From Chionoecetes opilio (taxonomy: Eukaryota; Arthropoda; Malacostraca; Decapoda; Majidae): DNA of 64,000 bases. Shown in pieces: positions 23,691 to 39,509 of this stretch. The translations under genes and the position numbers were made by a program. The DNA lies in assembly GCA_016584305.1 (NCBI GenBank), contig JACEEZ010020120.1, forward strand, positions 84,570-148,569, read 5' to 3'. Positions within the stretch are counted from its first letter, which is position 1. Every line of letters begins with the position of its first letter. The notes below the pieces were generated by a model. It was given only the letters and a program-made list of their open reading frames with translations, made no database searches and was not told the origin of the DNA.

Positions 23691-24590
23691 GAGGGGGGAC
23701 GCTCATTTCCCGGCGTCTTTTAAACCACGTGTAGTACATGAATCTCCCTGTAAAAATATAAAATACACTAAAAGAAATGTGTAAATGTATCCCCAGGCAT
23801 CATTCATCGTTCAACTAAGGAGGTCAACTGATAAATCACCAGGGCGCCGTCTGTGAAGCAGGGGACGTGATTGACTTACCACCCACTTCGCCTACCCGCT
23901 CAGGCTACCTGATCCTACCGGCGGGGAACACACCATGTTCGCTTACCCTGGGCTGCTCTCACCATTTTGCCCTGCAGCCTTCACTACACTCCAAGATCTT
24001 TATATTTCACTATTACTTAACCTCACCTTTTTACTCCACCTTACTCCGTCTAGTTCCATTTCATCCCCTCCTTTCCTCCCTCATACCTCACTCATGGGAA
24101 AAAAAAAAAACAAAAAAGTATGAAATGTTAGTTTCGAAAAAAAAAAAAAGGCCAGAAGGGAAAAACCCACATCATTAAAACTCCACGTGAAAAACAGGGT
24201 CACAAAGCAGCAACATTAGGCCACAACCGTGTTTGTGTGTTGTGTGGGTGTTTTGTGTTTTTGTGTGGGTGTGGTTTGACCAGGCGTGGAGTCATTGTAA
24301 TTGTAATTAATTGAAATGAAATTAATGAACATTTTTTTGGGGGTAATTGTAATTGTAATTGCATATTATTAAATTTACAAGTTAATTGTAATTGTAAGTG
24401 TAATTTAATTGAAGAAAATTTATTACACCTTTTTGGGGTAATTGTAATTGTAAGATAACTTTAATTTAAACAAGTAATTGTAATTGAGCTTTAAACAATA
24501 TAAAAATGTAAAATTGTATTTGTAATTGGGACTGTTAGAAGCACAACAATACAATTAAACATCATACAAAATCCAAAATATTTACATTAA
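23691..24590. other. Unassigned sequence with AATTGT repeat
   Basis: No gene was recognised. 24,290-24,535 contains loose tandem TAATTGTAATTG repeats interleaved with TTTTTTGGGG blocks, written twice. Confidence 0.5.
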
Positions 24591-24599
24591 TATACTGAA

Positions 24600-24697
24600 A
24601 GGAGAGGAGAGATGAGAGAGAGAGGAGAGAAGAGAGGAGGAGTGAGGAGGAGAGAGAGAGAGAGAGAGACGAGAGAGAGAGAGAGAGAGAGGAGAAG

Positions 24698-24735
<38 letters not shown>
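24600..24735. repeat. (GA)n microsatellite
   Basis: Interrupted GA repeat followed by AGATAAGATAAGA, the tail of the adjoining SINE. Confidence 0.92.
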
Positions 24736-24940
24736 AGATAAGATAAGATTTTCACTTTACAATCTAGAGGAATTTGCAAAGTACCAAACTACAAGGTATT
24801 GACTATACCAAAGCGCCCGCAACGTCAGCATGAAAAAAACTAGGGCCCCGACTCGAACCGCTGACGAAATGCACAAGGGACGCTGCATCATTTGGTAAAC
24901 TCCACGTCTCTTACCACCTTGCCACCCTGGACGGGCAGAA
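24736..24940 (-). mobile_element. tRNA-derived SINE, family 3, copy 2
   Basis: Reverse complement of the family at 11,018-11,195. On the minus strand it reads CCAGGGTGG, then the B box GGTTCGAGTCG, GCGCTTTGGTATAGTCAATA and the TCTTATCTTATCT tail. It carries several extra bases relative to copy 1. Confidence 0.82.
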
Positions 24941-25065
24941 GAGAGAGATGAGAGAGAGAGAGAGGAGAGGAGGGAGAGGAGAGAGGAGAGAGATCGAAGA
25001 GGAGAGGAGGAGGAGGAGAGAGAAGGAGGTAGAGAGAGTAGAGAGAGAAGAGAGAGAGTATAACA
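24941..25065. repeat. (GA)n microsatellite
   Basis: GA and GGA repeats, interrupted. Confidence 0.9.
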
Positions 25066-25504
25066 TCTCTTAGCACAATATCAAAAAGCCTCTCCATTTG
25101 AGCAAAAGGCGCACGAGGGCAGGGGGGGACAAAACCAAAAAATACCCCACCCCAAAATAATGTTCAGGCATGAGTAGCCCCACAATAGCAGGTATTCAAG
25201 TGGCGGCCCGTGAGCCAACATTTCCGGCCCTTGGGCTTTGAGTGGTTGTTTTGATTGGGCTTTTGGGGGACAGGGACTCAGAAGGAATTTAATATATGAA
25301 TTAAATTTGTTTCATTTATCTAAGTATACTATACCAAAAATTCGATTTTAAATTTTTCCTTAAAAAGAACAGCTTAAAACTGTCCTTTTCTGTAAGGAAA
25401 ACCGTATTGGTGTCCAGTTGACTGTTCCCAGTTAAACCGGTATACAGCGTTGCAGTAACAGACCGGTTTCCCCACGGCCTCACCGCCAGTTAGACCCTGA
25501 AGTA
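25066..25504. other. Unassigned sequence
   Basis: No gene or repeat family was recognised. Confidence 0.45.
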
Positions 25505-25930
25505 TGTATATAATATAATATCTATATATATATTAATATCTAATATAATATATATTATATATAAATATATATATATATATTATATATATATATATATATA
25601 ATATTATATATATATATATGATAATATATAATATATATTATCTATATATTATATAATATATATATATTATATATATATATATATATATAATATTTATAAA
25701 TATATATATATATATAGAATATATATTATATATAATTATTATATATATATATTATATATATATATAATTAATATATATATATATATATATAAATATATAT
25801 CTTTATATAAGTAGATATATATATATATTATTTCTAATTATATATATATATATAATTTATCTATATCTATATATATTAATATATATAATAATATATATAT
25901 ATATATAGATATATAATTCATATTATATAT
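25505..25930. repeat. (AT)n tract, irregular
   Basis: About 420 bp of TATA repeat broken at random by single extra bases, unlike the clean (AT)n at 43,485-43,557. Confidence 0.9.
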
Positions 25931-25934
25931 AGGG

Positions 25935-30053
<4,119 letters not shown>

Positions 30054-30558
30054 TATTAGTGTGTCCCAGCCTCACTTGGGGAATTTTTTTTCGCAAGAAT
30101 CAAATCGCACACCCTTTATTTAATTACATATGAATAAAGAAAAAAATGGGCGAAGTTCATTTCAGGTCAAAAGCCAAAGCAAAGCTCAGAAAGGACAAAA
30201 CTTATTAAGAGGGGAAGGGTCCCCTCATCGACTTTGTTTATTTGACCCTATATGAATACCACCGATTATATATAAGAACATCTCCCATTGTCGGGAGTTG
30301 AGACAGCATTTCCAGGGGTTCATTTCGCACCACCCCCACCAACCACACAGTCTCCTGCTGTCTTGTATTCATAACCTCAAAAAAAAAAAAAAAAATCATA
30401 CAAGTAATATAAGGTAGAGAGTAGCCGTTCAGCAGTAGTAACACACAAGTGTTTGTGGGCCCTTCGGACCCATGTATTGATGTTTGTAGTAGTAGTATAT
30501 ATTAGACAACAATGTGAGTGCAAACTCCAATCGTGTTGTTGCTGTCGTTGGTCACTGG

Positions 30559-30985
30559 TCAAAGTGCCTCGGGGTAGACCACGTTCCGTGTGATTCCACG
30601 GGGCGCCAACACTTCGACGGCATCAGCACAGCCAACCCTTGACAGGCTGACGTAGAGTTGGCCGTGCGTGAACACGGGTGTAGGCAAGTAGACTCCCACG
30701 TAGCTCTTGGTCGGGGCCCTGCCCTCCCTGGGACTGTTGATCGTCATTGGCCAAACCAACCACGGATAGGAAATGCAGACGATCGCATGCGGGAATCCAA
30801 GTGCCCAGATGTCTGCCTGGTGTGATGATGGGTAACGAGGAGGTTAGAAAGGGTAAGGGTAGGAAGTCGCGCTCGGATCGGTCCGGTGATGACTTGCAAG
30901 GTGCAGCACGTTGGCACTTAATGCCACGCACCAAACACTATGGTGCCGTTGACGTAACGGTTGGGGCCAGATGTTGCGCAACACA
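30559..30985 (-). pseudogene. Helitron RepHel helicase, C-terminal fragment, copy 2
   Basis: Same segment as 7,191-7,515. SYVGVYLP, VFTHGQLYVSLSRVGCAD and TRNVVYPEAL are preserved from about 30,715 down to the stop at 30,559. Above 30,715 the match continues (FP-IR, ITQ/ITP, and further out RYVNGTIVFGAWH) but only by hopping between frames because of many one-base indels. This copy extends about 100 bp further 5' than copy 1. It lacks the nuclease and Walker motifs. Confidence 0.8.
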
Positions 30986-31107
30986 AATTCCAGTACACCA
31001 GTTTTTTAGTGTTAATGCACCCGTGTACGGCACAGACCCGGCATCAAAAGACAGACAGGGGCACACACGGCTACGGCTTCTTTAGTAATATTATAATATC
31101 GATCTCC

Positions 31108-31111
31108 AAGC

Positions 31112-31192
<81 letters not shown>
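31108..31192. repeat. (CA)n microsatellite
   Basis: About 85 bp of CA repeat, preceded by a possible degenerate family A tail (GACAGACAGGGGCACACACGG). Confidence 0.95.
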
Positions 31193-31193
<1 letters not shown>

Positions 31194-32345
31194 ACACCAA
31201 CTTGCCTAATATTAGCGGGATAAGGATTTTATACTAAAGTTTCATCCTAGAAGTACAGAAGGTTTAACTATGAACTATTGAATAATTATCGATGGATAAA
31301 AACTAACAAATTTTAAAACTTAATACTTCCCAAAAAATACTATATCCTCTTTCAAATCGTTCCTTAAACAATCATCTCCCTCCCACTTTCTTCTAGAGGG
31401 TCGATGAAATTAATTAAAAGTGTAAACCTCATACCAAAATTCCTTGGGGTCCATTATAGATGAAAAATGTTGAATTGGAGCTTCGGCAGACTAACATCAT
31501 GTCTATATCGACCCACCAAACTATCCCGAATGTGTGGCATATTTATAAGGTACGATCACCTCACAATCGAAGCTTATGATCAGAATATACGACACGTTGT
31601 GTTACCCTCACTTATATATGTGGGTCAGTATGGGCATTGTACTGCGGCCTCCTCATGCATTAGCAAAAGTAAAAGTAGCACAAAAACAAAATTTGGAGAT
31701 GTAATTCATTTGGGTTGTGGCTGGAAATTGATTCTACATGCCAATATCATCTCTCAGAACACACAAAGCTTCTAAAGTTTACGATAGCCATAAATGACTT
31801 ATTATCCTACTAACATTTTAAAAGTATTACAAAACAGAAAGGGAACCTCCATTTTTAACTTACAAGAAACCATTTTACAGCTCTAGAACTAATAATGTTT
31901 AATTTGTTTGTATGTCATATCGAATAAATCTCTTCATGAAAACAAACAGCATCTTTTATTTTGGTCCTCAAATTATGGAATACTTAACAACTGACTTGAA
32001 AAACTCTGTGTAATTCGGGTGGTAGTGATTCCTCAATTTAAAATTAAAAAATAAAAAAGTATCTTTCACCGCCAACAAATTTGGTAGAAATATCACTCAA
32101 TAAATAATTGTACGACTTCAGTGTCAAAGTTCACTGAATCTGTTTCTTCTTTCTCATGTATACTGATGTACCTGTGTTCTATAATGTATATTGGATGTTC
32201 CTCAGCTTAAATTGTTATTTTTTTATAGAAAATATCGGTCAAGGAGCCTGGCGGAATCGACCGATTTTTCATTCCAATATTTATTTTAAAACTTGTTATA
32301 TATATGCTATAATTGCTATGGAAATAAAATTACCTTACTTACTTA
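31193..32345. other. Unassigned sequence ending in a (TTAC)n tail
   Basis: No protein was recognised; the open frame at 31,467-31,775 has no known similarity. The end, GGAAATAAAATTACC followed by TTACTTACTTAC, looks like a retroposon 3' tail with a poly(A)-type signal, but the parent element was not identified. Confidence 0.4.
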
Positions 32346-32379
32346 CTTACACACACACACACACACCACAACACAACAC

Positions 32380-32414
<35 letters not shown>

Positions 32415-32426
32415 CACACACACACG
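32346..32426. repeat. (CA)n microsatellite
   Basis: CA run with a few CAA interruptions. Confidence 0.94.
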
Positions 32427-32439
32427 CTAAGGCACGCAC

Positions 32440-33785
32440 ACTCAGAGCAAATATTGTTGCCAAATTCACAAAGGGGGGAGGGAGACAAAGAAGAACATTA
32501 AATTACAAGCCAGTATCATTATTAAACAAGTGTAGCTGCCAAAATGGTGTGAAAAGAACAAAATATTTAGGTGAAGGACATGATTGGTTTTTGAAATATT
32601 TGGAAGAAGAGGACAAAACACACTAGCAGGTGGCCAGCAGTTTGGATTAGAGGAGAAATGTACATGTTACAAACGAAACTTATTAAGCTTTTACTCGAGG
32701 AGTGATCGATTTTTGTCGGACACAGGAAAGAGAAGGGTGGGCGTCCGGGTCGATTGCATATACCTGGACTAAAGAAGGCATTTGACAAGGGTTTGGTACT
32801 CACAAGAGGACCTGCTCTACATGGAAGCTGAACATGTAGGAGGATTGATTTTGGAAGGGTGCGTTTGCTGAAGTGGATGGAAGACCCTTGTTCTTTTTGA
32901 GCAACAGAGGAGACTGGAAGTAACAGTAATTAAACAAGAGATAAGAAGTCAGAATGGTTGCTGTGCAGTGTGTAGTGTGATAAGTTGGAGTTCCTTCAAG
33001 GTATCAGTATTAGCCCCATTGAGTTCTGGTATATGGTACTATGATTGACAAAGCGTGATACAGTGAACAGTTATATGAGGTTTATTCGCTTGATGATGCT
33101 AAAAATTAATAGAAAAGTAGAAAGTATAAAGAGGACCCTGTTGAGTATTTACAAAAGGATTCCTAGGATAAGATTTTCAGATGGAGTCCCCAATTATGGG
33201 AAATGGAGACGTAGTTAGGTTAGGGTAGACAAGGTAGTGGGTAAGTTGGGTTGGTTTAATGCTAAAAAAGTGTTTTAATAAAGTGTGGAAACATGGGCAG
33301 TAGCAAAGAGAGGACAGAGAGGAAAGTATTCGATGCGGAAAATTAATGGAAACCAAAAAACACAAGCGTCGAAAAAAAAAAGATATGGGAGTATGGATTA
33401 CGGCAAATTTGTCCATTTTTGAGACAGGATACAAACAAGATCACAGGACCGGATTACATATCAGTGGCTGAGGAATATAAGAATGGCCATTCAAATATAT
33501 GGATATTGAAGAGAGAGAGATGAGATTAAGAAAGTGATAACATTTCTTTGGATTCGCCAAGCGTTGGAAATATTGCGGTCAGTGATTTGGTCACCAACAT
33601 AAAAAAGAAAAGGATATAAGCGAAGTGAAAAAAATTGACGAGAGGAATACAAAGACGCCAGCCACAAAAATGGCTTCCACCAAGCCCTGAGAGATTAACC
33701 ATATGAGGGAAAGACTTTCAAGACTGAAAACTCCTCAACTCTGAGGAAAAGAAGGAGAGAGGGGAGATTTTATAGCAGTGTATAG
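32440..33785 (+). pseudogene. LINE reverse transcriptase, heavily frameshifted
   Basis: Recognisable blocks in RT order occur in changing frames: LNYKPVSLLNKC (about 32,500), NLLSFYSRSD, VDCIYLD followed by a KKAFDK-like stretch (about 32,745-32,785), LLKWMED, VLQGISISPI-like (about 33,000), DDAK (about 33,094), RYGSMDYGKF (from LGVWI), NIRMAI.I, a LEY..SVIWSP-like stretch near 33,567-33,595, ATKMASTKP and MRERLSRL, ending GDFIAVYRV near 33,785. This is the order of a decapod endonuclease-RT LINE, of a different family from 18,420-20,402. The roughly 30-50 bp spacing of indels exceeds what I would expect from decay alone while the words stay readable. Confidence 0.7.
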
Positions 33786-33789
33786 AGTC

Positions 33790-33937
33790 TAGGGGGACAG
33801 TTAACGCCCCGAACATTTCTCATTGGAAAAATCCCCAGGAATGAGCGGGGTTCGGGGGAGGGATCGAAACGCCGGACCACTGAATGGTTGTGGACCCACG
33901 CCCTAACCGGATGAGCCAATTCAGGCGGTATCAGGCT
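33790..33937 (-). mobile_element. tRNA-derived SINE, family 4
   Basis: Minus strand: GCCTGAATTGGCTCATCCGG (box A), then CGTTTCGATCCCTCCCC (box B) about 40 bp later, then a short body ending near CTAGACTCTATAC. It lies directly after the RT remnant and before a (TG)n tract. Confidence 0.7.
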
Positions 33938-34235
33938 GTTTGTGTGTCGTGTGTGGTCTTTGTGTTGTGTGTGTAGTGATCTGTGGTGTGCTGTTGTGTT
34001 GTGTGTGTGATGTCTGTGTTGTGTGTGGTCGTGTGTGTTGTGTGTTTTGTGGTTGGGCACGCGGGTGGTGGGTTGCGTGTCGTGTGTGTGTGTGGTGAGT
34101 GGTGTGTATTTGGGTTGTGTGGTGTGTGTTGATGTGTTGTGTTGTGTGTGTGTGTGTTCGTGGGTGTTTTGTGTGGTGTGTGTGGTGTGTGTGTGTGTGT
34201 GTTGTTGGTTGTGTGTGTGTGTGCGTGCACGCGCA
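33938..34235. repeat. (TG)n-rich tract, irregular
   Basis: TGTG repeats with frequent extra T, G or C. The resulting Cys/Val and His/Thr open frames are not genes. Confidence 0.92.
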
Positions 34236-35049
34236 TGCATGTTTAATACGTTTTATTTTGCATCCCCTCGGCATTGTATGTTGTATAACTAAATCGCGTT
34301 TATCGTTTGTATAAATGTCGTTATTTTGTTGTTGTCAGTTATATTTGTCAGAACAAATGTAAGGGAATGTTGATGGAAGGAGGGTTAACTAATTTCATAT
34401 TATTAAATCAGTCTCCTCCTGGACACTCTTCCATATATTTATTAGCATTTATCATTGATTATTTCACCGAAACAAAAGTGTTATCGGTTAATGACTACTA
34501 ATTATTTTAATGTTTACTTTGTTGGATATTCCCTTAAAATATGTTGAGGAGGGGGAAACTCCAAGTGCGTGGGGACCTGCTAATACAATGCCAAAACGAG
34601 GGAGCTTTTTTATGGTTAATTATCAATATAACTTTTATTTCCAAGAATTTTTCGTTGCAGCAAATATGTATTGTATATAATTGACGTTGAAACTTTTATC
34701 CTTATCTAAGCCAAAAAAAACAAAAAAAAAAAAAAAGTTTTTCGGAATCGTATGTGTTCACATTGCTTTAATTAATTCGTTTCCCGGAATTATGGTTCTT
34801 CATCTTGTCAAAATGTTAGAATTTATTCAGGAGGCCAGGGGACCGTTGTGGCCTTTCAGTGATACATGTTTGTAAAGTGATTTTTTATTTTACAAAACAA
34901 CGATGTGTTTTATTGATGAACATTGATTTTTATCTCGTGGACAACCAAATCATGTGGGAAGTGGAAGTGAAAAAACGAGGAGAGAGGAAAGGCAATCTCC
35001 TCCAAGCTGTCTTTACCTTAAATAAATAGTAAAAACTACAGGTGTTATT
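34236..35049. other. Unassigned sequence
   Basis: AT-rich, with several long T and A homopolymers. No gene was recognised. Confidence 0.45.
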
Positions 35050-35069
35050 TGCTGGTTGTTGTGTGTGTG

Positions 35070-35102
<33 letters not shown>

Positions 35103-35310
35103 GTGGTGTGTGTGCGTGTTGTGTGTGTGTGTTGTTGCCCTGTGTTGTGTGTGTCGTGTGTGTGTGTGTGTGTGTGGTGTTTTTGTTTTTTGTGTTATTG
35201 TGTGTGTGTGTTGTGTGTGTGTGTGTTGTGTGTGTTGGTGTGTGTGTTGTGTGTGCCTCACCCGCCGCCTGTTGTGTCGTGTGTGTGCGTTGCGTGCGTG
35301 CGCGTTTGAT
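35050..35310. repeat. (TG)n-rich tract, irregular
   Basis: As at 33,938-34,235. Confidence 0.92.
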
Positions 35311-37490
35311 TCCCCCCCCCGTGTGTTTGTTGTGTCTTGTGGTGGGTTTTGAAGCCTGTATATATTTCACTTATTTATCCTCACTTTTGCATAAAATAAG
35401 TGGTGCCGGTACAGTTTTTTTAGGCAGGAACACTATTATAAAGCACGTTGTTTATGTTGGTTTACGAGTTGTTTTAATAAATCATGGGGAAAGATGAGGA
35501 AGGGGACTAAAGTGTTCTGTCATGTGAGTTTTAAAAAAATAAATAACCTTTGCCATATACTTTTCACGGTTGAAGGACCTCAAGATAGCATCTTCCCCCC
35601 TCCCCCCCCTCTACAACGCACGATTTTACAAAATCTTGGAGATGGAAGCTTAACATCCTTACAGTACATTTTTCTTTTCACTTGTAGTTCGAATTTGTTT
35701 TAACTTTTTTTACCTGGAAAAAAAGCCAACGTTCTGTGTGCTTCCCAAGTTTACACTTTTTTAGGTGTTTTGTTTTGTTTTTCAGGATTGCATACTGGTT
35801 TCTTCTACGTGTGGTCGTGGATGGAGGAAGAGCCACTTAAAGGCACAAATCTTCTGTGTTTTTCTAGGGATTTTGGCCTTTTGGTTCTATTACAAAGCAT
35901 CTCTTACAGTAATTATGTTTGTGTACCACTTCTTGTCTGTCTGGTTTGAGGCCGGCGACTTCTAGACGTAGAAATTTGCAGTCCCTGTGTGAAGGCCTGT
36001 TATGCCAAGGATACAGGAATACATTTGTATTTTCGTCATCGTTACACAATTTTCGTCCTGTGGTATTTGGGAGCTGATGGAATTTTGCGTACCCGTAATG
36101 TTCTTGGGAGAGATGGAGATCTCATCATCGTCAGCGATGTCGGAAAAAAAAAAAGAGATTGTGACGGGCCCTTTCGGCTTGTTCTTCTAACCTCCACCCT
36201 TTCTGCCCCTCGCAAAATTATAGTCGTCAACTATAATTTCCTGGGTATTTGGGAATCTTCATGGAATTTTGCGTACCTTAACTGTTCTTGTGGAAGGGAG
36301 CATCTCAATATCGTCAGCGATGTCTGGCCCCCCCCCAACCCCAACCAAGAAGGACCCGTGTTGTTGAAGGCCTGTTGTTCTACGTTTTTTTTGTCGCAAA
36401 AATAATATATAAGGTCCTTCCGTATAGCCTTCATTTATGTATGGTGAGGATCGAAGTGACCGAAGAGTGTAAGAATCCCCCCCTTTGCTCAGCTCCCCGC
36501 CGTTCCCCCCAGGATCCCCCCCTGTCAGTTCCTCAAACTGTTAGCTATGGGGGAAGACCTATTCAGGAGAGTCTTCTTTGCCCTTCGTGATGAAGTTGTG
36601 GCCGTTGAGACATTGGAGGTTTACCGATTACCTCCAAGGAAGGTTACTGTTTTTTTAATCAGTGGCGGTTGTATACTCGAGCTTATCATATTAAGTTCTC
36701 GCCATGGGTTTACATTTCGTTGATGGGATTAGAGAGAGTGTACGTTTTAGCCCCTAACCTAAGGTACGGTTAGTTTTGCGGGCGTCCCCCAATTAGCTAT
36801 AAAAAAAAGTGTTTCCCGCCGGTATCCGATATCGTACCGTTGAATCCACGGACGTATAAGCCCTAGTGGGCGAATCCCTGTTGCCATTTAATGCAAGTTC
36901 TGCTATTCTAAGGGTTCTAATTATGACCACCCTTTCACCCTTTATCATGACCTTACCCCTTACGCAGAGGCGATCTTACTTCCCGTGCACACCAGCCGGG
37001 CAGACCTATTTGCTCTCCTAAATCGACTCTTTTCAGCGAACAATTTGTTTCTTTATAATCATAACCCTTTTTTTTAACCTCGAAGCTTATACGGGGAAGC
37101 AAAAAATACGTCGTTTATTTTATCTTCCAATATTTGTACTTACGTTATACAAGTAATAAATAAATTTTTAGGCTATTCTCCGTTAACTGTTCATTGATTA
37201 TCATTATCACTATTATCATCATTATATTACTGTAGTAGAAAATAGTAGTAGTTATGTAGTTAGTAGCTAGTGGATTTTCGTTGGGTGATAGTTGTAGTGA
37301 TAGTAGTTAGCTAGAATTGTGCTGCTATATAATACATATGATTGGATTTTAGTACACTGCTCATTTCATTTCACACTCTTATCATTCTTATTATCATTAA
37401 AATAACTACTATTATTATTTGTATTAGTATTATCATTAGGATTACCAAATAATATTATTATTTCACTAGTATTATTATTATTACAATTTT
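35311..37490. other. Unassigned sequence with a local duplication
   Basis: No protein was recognised. Two imperfect copies of GGTATTTGGGA..(C/G)..ATGGAATTTTGCGTACC ... TCGTCAGCGATGTC lie at about 36,060-36,150 and 36,241-36,328. ATT/ATC trinucleotide-rich sequence fills 37,195-37,490. Confidence 0.45.
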
Positions 37491-37496
37491 ATTATA

Positions 37497-37690
37497 CTAG
37501 CCGCAAAGCCGCCCTCCCGGGCGGACTTTTTTGGTAGCCTCCTGCGGAGAGAAGGGGCTATTGGTGAGTGAAGGCCCACCCCTGTGTTTGGTCGGGCCTT
37601 CGGCCCACCCCACCAAACAGAGGGACTCTCCAGATAGCCCCTTCTAACTTTCCTGAAATCATTGGATGTAGAAATGTCATGTATTAACGC
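37497..37690 (-). mobile_element. Helitron-like 3' terminus
   Basis: Read on the minus strand the sequence ends in a GC hairpin (CCGCCC-GGGA-GGGCGG, about 37,510-37,525), then 8 nt, then CTAG followed by T. That is the canonical Helitron 3' end (hairpin, CTRR, host T). Further inside are a GGGCC-TTC-GGCCC hairpin at about 37,592 and a 12-bp inverted repeat AGAAGGGGCTAT/ATAGCCCCTTCT that encloses it. The helicase fragments at 7,191 and 30,559 carry a similar GGGCCCTTCGGACCC hairpin just after their stop codon. Confidence 0.55.
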
Positions 37691-37734
37691 ACAAAGCATT
37701 CCACATCACCCCTAACCATCCCCACCATAACCCC

Positions 37735-37930
37735 ACACCCCCCACCCATTCATCTCACCCATTACCCATCCCCCCACCCATTCACTCACCCATACCACAC
37801 CAACACTCCTTTCACTCACCCATTACCCATCACCCCCCCATCTATTCCCTCACCCATCACCCATCACCACATCACCCCCCACCCATTGCACTCACCATCC
37901 ACCCCACACCCATTACACCACCCATTCACT
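37735..37930. repeat. CACCCATT-type short tandem array
   Basis: Irregular repeats of CACCCATTCACTCACCCAT with spacing of about 20-25 bp. Confidence 0.75.
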
Positions 37931-38136
37931 AACCCCAGTACCCATACCCTACAATCAAGCTCCCAATTCTCGCAACCCACTTTTTTTAACAAGTAATCGC
38001 TAATAGGCTGCTACAAACAAAAAAAAAACCAAAAGTGATCGGATCATCTTCATTGAAGGGGCTTAAAACCTTCCCCTGGTCAACCTGGTTCCAAAAATGG
38101 GATATGTGGGAGTAAGAAAAGGGGGGAGGAAAAGAG

Positions 38137-38193
38137 AAAAAAAAAAAACCCCCAAAAAAAAAAAAAAAAAAAAAAAAAAATAAAAAAAAAAAA

Positions 38194-38242
<49 letters not shown>
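38137..38242. repeat. Poly(A) tract, about 105 bp
   Basis: A run interrupted by single C or T bases. Confidence 0.95.
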
Positions 38243-38245
<3 letters not shown>

Positions 38246-39400
38246 GAGAGGTAGAGGAGTGAGAGAGGAGGATGAGGGGGAGCGGTGGGGGTTGAGGGGC
38301 TTAGATAAATAGTTTGAAGAGAAGAGAAGAGCAGGGAAGGAAGGGAAAGAGGGGAAGAATGGTGGGAGAAAGAGAGTAATGGAGAGGGGTGGAGGCGGAG
38401 GGGGAGAGTAAGGTTAGAGAGGGAGAGAGAAAGGTATAACCAGTGGAAGGGGGGCGGCGACCAAAAGGGGAAGGGAGAAGAGTAGAGTAGACAGGGAGAA
38501 AGAGGGGAACGGGAAAGGAGTGAGAAAGAAATAAGAGAAAAGAAGACGAAGAGAAAAGGGGAGGGAAGGGAGGTGAGGTAGGTGGGTGTGGGGGGGGTGG
38601 GGTGGGGGGGGGCGGGGGGGGGGGGGAATAGGGGAGCTAAAAAAAGGGGAGAGAAAAAAAAGATAGGAGGGCAAAAGGGGGGGAATCCAGGGGTGAAAAG
38701 GGGAGGGTTTAGAAGGAAGGTAGAAGAAGAACAAGGAGAGCAGGAGAAAAGAGGAAGTGGGGGGCGGGGGGGGGGGGGCGTGCGAAGACGAGTAGGGAGA
38801 GAGGAGGATCAGTAGGGGGAAAAAAAAAAGGGGGGGCGAGAAGAAAAAGGGAGGGTGGGGGGAAGAAGGGAGGGGAGGGTGATGGGTAAGGGGTGAGGGA
38901 AGGGCGGGGGGAAGAGGGAGAAGGGGGGAAGGGGAGGGGGGGGTCGGAGGGGTTCGTAGGAGGTGAAAGGGGGGGGGAGGGGGGGGGGGTGGGAGGGGGG
39001 GGGGGGGGGTGTATGGGGGAGGGGGAGGGAAGAAAAGAGGTGGCGGGCGGGGGTTGGGGGCGGGAGGGGGAAGGGGTGAGGGAAGGGGGGGGGGGGGAGA
39101 TGGGGAAGGAGGTGTTGGGAAAGGGGGGGGGGTGGGAATATCCCGGGGGTGGGGGGGGCGGGGGGGGTGGGGATGGGTGAAGGGCCGGGAGGGAGGAAGG
39201 GGGGTGGGGGGATGGGGGGTTGGGGGGAGGGACAAGAGGGGGAAGTGACACGGGGCGGGGGGGGAGGGGGGAAGGGGTGAGGGCTGCAAGAGGGGTAGGG
39301 GGGGGGATGGTGGTGAAGGGGTGAGTGGAATGGCGTGGGGGGTTTTGAGCGTGAATGGGTGGGGGGGGCGCACGGTTTGAATGGGTAAGGTGAGAGGAAG
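38243..39400. repeat. G-rich low-complexity region, about 1.1 kb
   Basis: GGGGG runs of 5-12 with A, AG or T spacers on the + strand. Many possible G-quadruplex runs. The minus strand gives proline/serine open frames, which are artefacts. Homopolymer lengths here are probably unreliable. Confidence 0.9.
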
Positions 39401-39509
39401 GGGACGAAAACACCGACAGAATGAAATAGGCCCTTGAACACGAGCCACTCAACATGAGGCAGACAGATACAAGCAATTGGAGAACGCGCAGATTACGCCT
39501 ATGGGCCTA

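Noticed and set aside
38414..39476. 344-codon proline/serine-rich minus-strand frame
   Set aside because: Complement of the G-rich tract; no domain, and homopolymer lengths are unreliable.
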